From Pseudolactococcus insecticola (GTDB taxonomy: Bacteria; Bacillota; Bacilli; Lactobacillales; Streptococcaceae): a DNA stretch of 64,000 nucleotides. Below the pieces are notes generated by a model, which worked only from the letters and a program-made list of their open reading frames with translations, made no database searches and was not told where the DNA came from. Position 1 is the first letter of the stretch. Each line of letters starts with the position of its first letter. Below, piece after piece: positions 59,201 through 64,000 of the stretch. Location of the stretch: contig NZ_BLLH01000011.1 of NCBI RefSeq assembly GCF_011170065.1, positions 24,989-88,988 of the forward strand, written 5' to 3'. The position numbers and the translations under genes were made by a program.

Positions 59201-59427
59201 GAAAAGATAAGTTCAAAAGCAAAGGTGACCGATAAATCGGCACCTTTCTAAAACTTGAAAGAAGGTTATCAAAAATTTTCTTTCTAAAAAGAATAAAAGA
59301 TAGCTAAAGCTACCTTTTCAATCAACATGTAAGACAAAACAAAAACAAAAATCTTGTCTTGCATCAATCGCACATCACTAGCTCAATAAGAGCAATTTAA
59401 GGCTATAATGCCAAAGGAGAAAACACT
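59201..59427 (+). repeat. Direct repeat, copy 1: structured leader and start of the 215-codon gene
   Basis: Over 220 bp of leader plus the gene start recur at 63609-64000. The leader contains a terminator-like hairpin AAAGGTG-CCGATAAATCGG-CACCTTT (59222-59252), TAGCT-AA-AGCTA, and GCTCAATAAGAGC just upstream of GGCTATAATG (a -10 only about 17 bp before the AUG). No other gene in it. Confidence 0.75.
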
Positions 59428-60075
59428 ATGTCTAACACTATCGAAACTAAATCAATCGCTAAAATGAACACTGCTGAAATTAAACGCACGCCAGAATATG
59501 CTGAACTTAAAGCAGTTGCTGGTCTTGATTCTGACGCATACGCACAATACAAAGCTAACCGTATTGCAGGAACTAATGCACCTAAAGCGTGGGCTGATCG
59601 TACTGATGCTGAAAAAATTTCTGATACATTGTTCAACGAATATTTTGAAGTTGAAAACGGAACACAACGTAGCCGCGTAATTGCTAAATCTCTCAACTTT
59701 GTTCACGGCAAAACTGATTCAATTATTACAATTGACGGTCAACGTGTATTGCGTTCTGACATCTACGTTAATATGGTCTTGGGAACTCCTGAAGGCAAAA
59801 ACGTGTACCTCAATGGTCTTCGCAAAGATAGCAACCTTGTTAAACATATCTTTAACGCATGGTCTCAAGCATATAGCGCACACAAAGCAGAAGGCGGAGA
59901 TTTTGCAAGTTTTGCAGGTATTCCAGTAAACGTTGTAACTTACCAAGAAAAATCAGGTGACAAGAGCTATACACGTGTTTCACCACAAACTCGTCCTGTA
60001 CTTGCTAAAGGACAATCTTTTGCGACACTTAATGCAGAAGTGCCAGCTAGTCGTATGGCTAAACGCTCATTCTAA
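59428..60075 (+). CDS. Unknown 215-residue protein, duplicated, probably highly expressed
   Basis: Soluble, no signal or membrane segment. Ala/Lys-rich helical N-terminal part (IKRTPEYAELKAVAGLDSDAYAQY), then a beta-containing middle (GKTDSIITIDGQRVLRSDIY) and a basic C-terminus (PASRMAKRSF). Codon choice (GCA/GCT, AAA, CGT, AAC) is more biased than in neighbours, and AAAGGAG lies 8 nt before ATG, suggesting strong expression. The first 60 codons recur at 63820. No family recognised. Abundant early-transfer or stress proteins of plasmids are one possibility, without direct evidence. Confidence 0.7.
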   Translation: MSNTIETKSIAKMNTAEIKRTPEYAELKAVAGLDSDAYAQYKANRIAGTNAPKAWADRTDAEKISDTLFNEYFEVENGTQRSRVIAKSLNFVHGKTDSIITIDGQRVLRSDIYVNMVLGTPEGKNVYLNGLRKDSNLVKHIFNAWSQAYSAHKAEGGDFASFAGIPVNVVTYQEKSGDKSYTRVSPQTRPVLAKGQSFATLNAEVPASRMAKRSF

Positions 60076-60089
60076 AAAAACAATATCTG

Positions 60090-60123
60090 AAACCCAATAC
60101 TAACCTCCTGTATTGGTTTTTTC
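60090..60123 (+). terminator. Terminator of the 59428 gene
   Basis: AACCCAATAC / TAACCTCCT / GTATTGGTTTTTT, 15 bp after the stop. Confidence 0.8.
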
Positions 60124-60183
60124 TTTCAGCATCATAAGCGTAGTGGTGTGTGCAATTTCCGCACATACCACTTTTTCTATCTT

Positions 60184-60212
60184 TTGACTAATCACGGGAA
60201 TGATGATACAAT
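60184..60212 (+). promoter_or_regulatory. mazEF promoter
   Basis: TTGACT, 17 bp, TACAAT, 25 bp before the mazE ATG. AAAGGGG ribosome site follows. Confidence 0.75.
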
Positions 60213-60236
60213 GTAGATACATGAAAGGGGAATATA

Positions 60237-60485
60237 ATGACAACTGTAACACTAAACAAGTGGGGAAATTCGACTGGAATCAGAATACCTAAGACAATTC
60301 TTGATACGTTAGAGTTTAAGCAGGGTGAGCAACTAGATATGAATGTATCAGGAAATGAAGTCATTCTAAAAAAACATGTCAAGCAATCACAGGTTACTAT
60401 CGAAGAATTATTTCACGAATACAACGGAGATATTTTTCAAGCACAACCATTCGTTTTTGAGCAGACAGGAAACGAAAAATGGTAA
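60237..60485 (+). CDS. mazE: MazE-type antitoxin (AbrB fold)
   Basis: 82 residues. The AbrB swapped-hairpin domain reads LNKWGNSTGIRIPKTIL ... LDMNVSGNEVILKK and the C-terminal toxin-binding helix TIEELFHEYNGD. Overlaps mazF by 7 bp, so both are translated together. Confidence 0.92.
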   Translation: MTTVTLNKWGNSTGIRIPKTILDTLEFKQGEQLDMNVSGNEVILKKHVKQSQVTIEELFHEYNGDIFQAQPFVFEQTGNEKW

Positions 60486-60820
60486 AACAAGGTGATATTA
60501 TCAAAATCAATCTTGATCCGAAAGTAGGGCATGAACAAAAAGGTTATCGTCCATATGTCTATCTTAGTCATGAGACAGTTGACAAATATTCGAACATAGC
60601 AATTTTTGCACCAATTAGCAACACTGCAAGAATCTATCCTTTCTATCTCCAATTGCCAGCACAAGTTAAAACAACGGGGAAAATCCTTCTTGACCAGATT
60701 GTTGCAATTGACTATAAGCAAAGAGAATCAAAGTTCATCGAATCACTTCCAGATGACTATCTTAATCAAGTGCTAAATATTGCAAGGGCTGTTTTTCAAA
60801 AAATGACAAACAAAAACTAG
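60479..60820 (+). CDS. mazF: MazF/PemK-type mRNA interferase
   Basis: 113 residues: KQGDIIKINLDPKVGHEQKGYRPYVYLSHE, then ISNTARIYPFYLQLP and KILLDQIVAIDYKQR with the conserved RP and Q/D-R positions. A ribosome-independent endoribonuclease. A copy of its last 18 codons and its downstream sequence lies at 61944-62060. Confidence 0.92.
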   Translation: MVKQGDIIKINLDPKVGHEQKGYRPYVYLSHETVDKYSNIAIFAPISNTARIYPFYLQLPAQVKTTGKILLDQIVAIDYKQRESKFIESLPDDYLNQVLNIARAVFQKMTNKN

Positions 60821-60903
60821 AAAAATGACAAACAATAATTAGAAAAAAGGTTGATATAACATGTATTAGCTTTTTTTCATACCAAAAATCTATGAAAAAG
60901 ACT

Positions 60904-60923
60904 GTCAGGATTTCATCCTGACG
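60904..60923. repeat. GTCAGGAT hairpin, copy 1 (leader of the Fic operon)
   Basis: GTCAGGAT-TTC-ATCCTGAC without a T run, so a leader hairpin rather than a terminator. It is repeated at 62070-62088. The following AGCTTGACTAGCTCAATAA also resembles the leaders of 59428, 62159 and 63820. Confidence 0.6.
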
Positions 60924-60998
60924 TGATTCAGCTTGACTAGCTCAATAATTTGCCTTTTTTGATATAATAGAGGTATAGAAAAAAAGGAGGGTAACATA

Positions 60999-61187
60999 AT
61001 GACACTAGATGTAGATAAACAGAACATGACCATCATGGGCGTAAAATTTACAAACAGGCAAGATTTTCGTGGTGTTTGGTACGTTCTTAGCTCTAGCATG
61101 ATTGAAGGATGGGTTCCTATAGTCAAAGACGTTGAAGAATTGAAAGAATATATTTTCACCAAGCGTACTGAGTTGCAAAATGGCTAG
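60999..61187 (+). CDS. Small partner of Fic (putative antitoxin)
   Basis: 62 residues, GGAGGGTAAC ribosome site, TATAAT at 60961-60966. Overlaps the fic start by 8 bp. The sequence (NMTIMGVKFTNRQDFRGVWY ... EELKEYIFTKRTEL) is a small alpha/beta protein. It does not show the (S/T)xxxE(G/N) inhibitory motif of class I Fic antitoxins, so the antitoxin role rests on operon position only. Confidence 0.55.
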   Translation: MTLDVDKQNMTIMGVKFTNRQDFRGVWYVLSSSMIEGWVPIVKDVEELKEYIFTKRTELQNG

Positions 61188-61809
61188 AAAATCCTATGAA
61201 GAATACAAGTATCTCGATCCCGATAATGAATACACTTATCGCGATTCAGCGGTGTTGATTAACAAATTCACTATTACGGACGGGGACGAAGCGTATGAAA
61301 AAGAATATAGACTGGCTAGGTTGCGTGGTTTGGATCTAATTTTGACACCTATCAAAGTTAGAAAACTAGATGATGTCCTGAAAATTCATGGCTTCATTTT
61401 TGGTGATATGTATACATGGGCAGGGCAACTTCGAAAAGTAAATATCTCAAAAGAGGGCAACGCATTCATGCCACTTCAATCTTTTGATACCGGTATCGAG
61501 TATATTGACTCATTGATTGCTGATTTTCATAATCGAGTTAACTCGCGTCAGGAAATTGCTAAATCTTTAGCTGAAATCTTAGATAACCTAAATTATATGC
61601 ACCCTTTCCGTGAAGGTAACGGCAGGACACAACGAGAAGTTATTCGTTCGCTAGCACTCGAAAAAGGCTACTACGCTGACATTGACGTTGCTACGGACGA
61701 TGAGATTTACAATTTATACATGGACGGCACGGTATTCGGTGACGTTGCTAAATTAACTAAACTGTTCGATATAATACTTGAAAAAACAGATTTCTGGGAA
61801 CACCGCTGA
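61180..61809 (+). CDS. fic: Fic-domain AMP-transferase, C-terminus replaced by IS sequence
   Basis: 209 residues. Canonical Fic motif HPFREGNGRT (141-150) with catalytic His141. Upstream, MYTWAGQLRKVNISKEGNAFM (78-98) is the flap/target-binding hairpin. Fic enzymes transfer AMP to proteins such as GyrB/ParE. The last nine codons (EKTDFWEHR-stop) are the right end of an IS605 element (GAAAAAAC..TTTCTGGGAACACCGCTGA), so the native C-terminus has been lost. Most of the Fic fold is still encoded. Confidence 0.85.
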   Translation: MARKSYEEYKYLDPDNEYTYRDSAVLINKFTITDGDEAYEKEYRLARLRGLDLILTPIKVRKLDDVLKIHGFIFGDMYTWAGQLRKVNISKEGNAFMPLQSFDTGIEYIDSLIADFHNRVNSRQEIAKSLAEILDNLNYMHPFREGNGRTQREVIRSLALEKGYYADIDVATDDEIYNLYMDGTVFGDVAKLTKLFDIILEKTDFWEHR

Positions 61810-61949
61810 CTTACACTTCTCTAAAAGAAGTGCAGAGGTTACGGCTATTAACCAAAGGCAATTCCTGCCTATACAAGTTTTTACGCTTTTGTAACGCGTG
61901 GTTTCTTTCTTAACATTTGTCCAAAATAGCAGTGTGTTTTTCTGGACTT
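61780..61949 (-). mobile_element. IS605 right-end/tnpB 3' remnant
   Basis: About 165 bp matching the omega RNA region and the last ~25 codons of tnpB of copies 1-3, lacking the outer GACGGGTGATTCAT. At 61943-61949 it meets the mazF remnant through a shared CTTAATC, typical of microhomology joining. Confidence 0.85.
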
Positions 61950-62060
61950 AATCAAGTGCTAAATATTGCAAGGGCTGTTTTTCAAATAAATGACAAACAA
62001 TAACTAGAAAAAAGTTGATACAACATGTATTAGCTTTTTTTTTTTGCAAAAAAATATAAG
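61944..62060 (+). pseudogene. mazF 3' remnant with downstream sequence
   Basis: Encodes LNQVLNIARAVFQ, then an indel frameshift (INDKQ-stop instead of KMTNKN-stop). The next 100 bp repeat 60800-60880 (GATACAACATGTATTAGC...). Shows that the fic block lies inside a duplicated segment. Confidence 0.75.
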
Positions 62061-62158
62061 AAAAGACTGTCAGGATTTCATCCTGACTTAAGTCAGCTTG
62101 AAAACTATCTAACATTACTAGCTCATAAGAGCGTTTTAAAGCTAAAGGAGAAAACACT

Positions 62159-62485
62159 ATGTCTAAATCAAACAAATCTAAAATGCTGAACACTGAAGGA
62201 AAACTTCGTCTACTTTCAGGAACCCTTGCAATTCTACTTACGGGAAGTTTTGCAATTATCGCTGTACAAGCAACTAACAATCATGTTGCTAAAAGTAATT
62301 ACGACAATGCAATCCAAAAACAAGAAATTGTCTACAAGGCTAAAGTAGACACGCTTAAAAGTCAAGTTGACAGTTTATCTTTTAGTGTTAAGCAAAAAGA
62401 TGAGCTTTTAACTATGGCTAAAAATGGTACTTATGTTAGTTGGTTGAAGTCAGCACCTGAAATGGGTACTGGTAATGCTAACTGA
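62159..62485 (+). CDS. Small membrane-anchored coiled-coil protein
   Basis: 108 residues. A basic start and one transmembrane helix (about 16-38, LRLLSGTLAILLTGSFAIIAVQ) precede an extracellular coiled coil (about 45-85, KQEIVYKAKVDTLKSQVDSLSF). AAAGGAG leader and start context (ACACTATGTCTAA) match the 59428 gene, whose leader it partly shares. Function unknown. A surface-exclusion or phage-resistance role would be speculation. Confidence 0.6.
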   Translation: MSKSNKSKMLNTEGKLRLLSGTLAILLTGSFAIIAVQATNNHVAKSNYDNAIQKQEIVYKAKVDTLKSQVDSLSFSVKQKDELLTMAKNGTYVSWLKSAPEMGTGNAN

Positions 62486-62576
62486 AAGTTAATCAAAAAG
62501 CAAAGGAATCACTAAAGTGATCCCTTAATAATGTTTGAAAAAATAACTTAAAAAATGTCTTAAGGAGGACAAAAAA

Positions 62577-62741
62577 ATGTATATCGAAGAAGAATTATTA
62601 GCAGAAGTAGAACAATTCGAAGAAGAAAACAGCAAAGAATTTTTTGATTTTCAAGAATCTTTTCATGCAACGTCTTTGAACGATTGGTTTGAAGATGTTG
62701 CATTCAGAATTGGTAGAGGTGATTATTTGCACGCTTTGTGA
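62577..62741 (+). CDS. Small acidic protein (54 residues)
   Basis: A strong AAGGAGG ribosome site 8 nt before ATG. Very acidic (YIEEELLAEVEQFEEENSK), ending DVAFRIGRGDYLHAL. The net negative charge could mean a DNA mimic or a nucleic-acid-binding inhibitor, but no family is recognised. Followed by a clear terminator at 62753, so it is the last gene of its unit. Confidence 0.6.
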   Translation: MYIEEELLAEVEQFEEENSKEFFDFQESFHATSLNDWFEDVAFRIGRGDYLHAL

Positions 62742-62752
62742 AAAAATAATCT

Positions 62753-62783
62753 AAAAGACAGCCCTAGAGGTTGTCTTTTTTTT
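62753..62783 (+). terminator. Terminator of the acidic-protein gene
   Basis: AAAGACAGCC-CTAG-AGGTTGTCTTTTTTTT. Confidence 0.8.
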
Positions 62784-62843
62784 AGTTGCATCATTTTGCA
62801 AAACGTAGTAATATGTGACTACGAAGAAAAAGAGGTATTTTCA

Positions 62844-63086
62844 ATGACAATTCATGCAACGTCTGGACGATTTGATAGTGAACTAATGAATAACATTAAT
62901 GAATACGCTAAAGCACAGCATATGGCAGCGTCAAAATTCATAGAACAAGCAGTTTCTGAAAAGCTAGAGGACTTGCTGGATTATCAAATTTCCGAAGAAG
63001 CGTACCGAAATTGGGAAAAGAACAATTTCAAAACATATAAGCATGAAGAAATGTGGTCAATGCTTGGAATAGACGAAAATGACTAA
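62844..63086 (+). CDS. RHH-type antitoxin-like protein
   Basis: 80 residues from ATG 62844 (AGAGG 9 nt before). The ATG at 62796 has no ribosome site. HATSGRFDSELMNNINEYAK and AASKFIEQAVSEKL fit a ribbon-helix-helix domain. The C-terminal KHEEMWSMLGIDEN is a toxin-neutralising tail of the RelB/ParD kind. A short ORF overlapping its stop codon (63079) is the probable toxin remnant. Confidence 0.65.
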   Translation: MTIHATSGRFDSELMNNINEYAKAQHMAASKFIEQAVSEKLEDLLDYQISEEAYRNWEKNNFKTYKHEEMWSMLGIDEND

Positions 63087-63222
63087 AGTAGAAAATCAAA
63101 TTTTCACCATCACTGCTCTATATGTTGGCAAACGCTCTAATGTCTACAAATATAAGCCTTAGGAACATTTTTCATTAACGCTTAACAAATATGGTGAGAA
63201 AAGCATCAAAGTTATTTTTTGA
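63079..63222 (+). pseudogene. Truncated toxin-like ORF after the RHH antitoxin
   Basis: ATG overlaps the antitoxin stop (ATGAC) and reads MTKVENQIFTITALYVGKRS..KYKP, then TAG. The frame continues as EHFSLTLNKYGEKSIKVIF to TGA 63220-63222. A single C-to-T change would explain the TAG. Even read through, it is only 47 residues, shorter than RelE/ParE toxins. Confidence 0.4.
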
Positions 63223-63253
63223 GATGAAGACAGAAAGAATGTGAGGAAAAAGC

Positions 63254-63412
63254 ATGGTAGTAGCTGAATCGTTAGACAAGCGTGCTGAAAAAGCAGTTCA
63301 AATGATGATTGACAACAAAGCTGTTGTTCGTGGAAATATTGGTGAACACGGAGATTTAATATTGCCTGAAACAGTATCTGACGATATTAAAGATTGGGTG
63401 GATAATGGCTAA
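63254..63412 (+). CDS. Small antitoxin-like protein (52 residues)
   Basis: TGAGG 7 nt before ATG. MVVAESLDKRAEKAVQMMID then NKAVVRGNIGEHGDLILPE looks like an Arg/Lys-rich helix plus strand. The stop overlaps ATGGCTAATTTCACAGC, which reads eight codons and stops, so a coupled downstream toxin seems to have been lost. Family not identified. Confidence 0.45.
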   Translation: MVVAESLDKRAEKAVQMMIDNKAVVRGNIGEHGDLILPETVSDDIKDWVDNG

Positions 63413-63501
63413 TTTCACAGCAAAAAAATGATTAACAAAATACAAGGTGATTCATTCGCAAGATCCACGATTAACCAATCACGCGCAACAGACCCATAAT
63501 G

Positions 63502-63531
63502 AAAGAGAAGGCAAAAGCCCTCTCTTTTTTT
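63502..63531 (+). terminator. Terminator
   Basis: AAAGAGAAGGC-AAAA-GCCCTCTCTTTTTTT. Confidence 0.8.
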
Positions 63532-63608
63532 GCTTGAAAGAACAACTGACAAGTTTTTCTGTCAACTATTCTTCCAACAATTGTTTCATTATCTTCTGGG
63601 AAAAAACT

Positions 63609-64000
63609 AAAAGATAAGTTCAAAAACAAAGGTGACCGATAAATCGGCACCTTTCTAAAACTTGAAAGAAGGTTATCAAAATTTTCTTTCTAAAAAGAAT
63701 AAAAGATAGCTAAAGCTACCTTTTCAATCAACATGTAAGGCAAAAACGTCTTACAATATCGCACATCACTAGCTCAATAAGAGCATTTTTAAGGCTATAA
63801 TGCCAAAGGAGAAAACACTATGTCTAACACAATCGAAACTAAATCAATCGCTAAAATGAGCACTGCTGAAATCAAACGCACACCAGAATATGCTGAACTT
63901 AAAGCAGTTGCTGGTCTGGACTCTGACGCATACGCACAATACAAAGCTAACCGTATTGCAGGTACAAACGCACCTAAAGCATGGGCTGATCGTACTGATG
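63609..64000 (+). repeat. Direct repeat, copy 2: leader and start of the duplicated gene
   Basis: More than 90% identical to 59201-59608, including the AAAGGTG..CACCTTT hairpin and the GCTCAATAAGAGC - TATAATG promoter. It runs to the window edge. Confidence 0.8.
63820..64000 (+). CDS. Second copy of the 215-residue unknown protein (partial)
   Basis: The first 60 codons are open and differ from the 59428 gene by only one or two residues (KMSTAEI for KMNTAEI). Most base changes are silent, so it is under constraint and probably functional. The rest lies beyond the window. Confidence 0.75.
   Translation, partial: MSNTIETKSIAKMSTAEIKRTPEYAELKAVAGLDSDAYAQYKANRIAGTNAPKAWADRTD

Noticed and set aside
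1..64000. tRNA or rRNA genes
   Set aside because: No cloverleaf-like or rRNA-like segment was noticed on reading. Not expected on this plasmid.

Overview
The window is about 64 kb of a low-GC Gram-positive plasmid. The likeliest host is a lactic acid bacterium (Lactococcus, Streptococcus or Leuconostoc type). This rests on an iteron-type theta replicon with Rep_3-like initiators, ParAB partition genes, an LPXTG-anchored surface protein, DUF5648-repeat secreted proteins and a large conjugation region. The genus is inferred, not proven.

Layout. From 45119 down to 1, almost everything is on the minus strand and forms a conjugation region. In transcription order it has three very large surface or secreted proteins (45119-30108), an oversized VirD4-like coupling protein, a VirB4-like protein without a P-loop and a VirB6-like membrane protein. 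Then come a small pilin/VirB2-like protein, a ClpB-like AAA+ ATPase and three bitopic proteins. A cell-wall hydrolase is followed by a GH43 glycosidase, a 34-residue peptide and a beta-helix protein. The region ends with a split VirB4 N-domain/PrgI-like protein, two accessory secreted proteins and a relaxase that runs off the left edge. Nine transcription units in this region start behind the same element: an 11-bp box (AAAAGTGNCTT or AAAAGTGGGTT type) 20-21 bp upstream of a -10 hexamer. I saw no such box upstream of the replication, partition or toxin-antitoxin genes. This looks like a dedicated conjugation regulon.

45.4-55.3 kb is the maintenance block: two tandem related rep genes, an origin with four 21-bp iterons plus a DnaA box, a winged-helix replication-like gene, parA-parB and a 5.5 x 116-bp repeat array that probably is the centromere. 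A perfect chromosomal-type parS palindrome (55437-55452) precedes an RHH-like gene.

55.5-64 kb and 38.9-40.8 kb are accessory: two HicAB modules with matching operators, MazEF, a Fic protein with a small partner, several small antitoxin-like ORFs and broken toxins, two DUF5648 secreted proteins behind a repeated structured-RNA element, a DUF4143 ATPase pseudogene amid palindromic repeats, and a duplicated unknown gene (59428 and 63820).

Three nearly identical 1.93-kb IS200/IS605 elements (tnpA + tnpB) and at least two remnants punctuate the window. One splits a 37-residue membrane-protein gene, one separates parA from its upstream array, and one remnant supplies the last codons of the fic gene.
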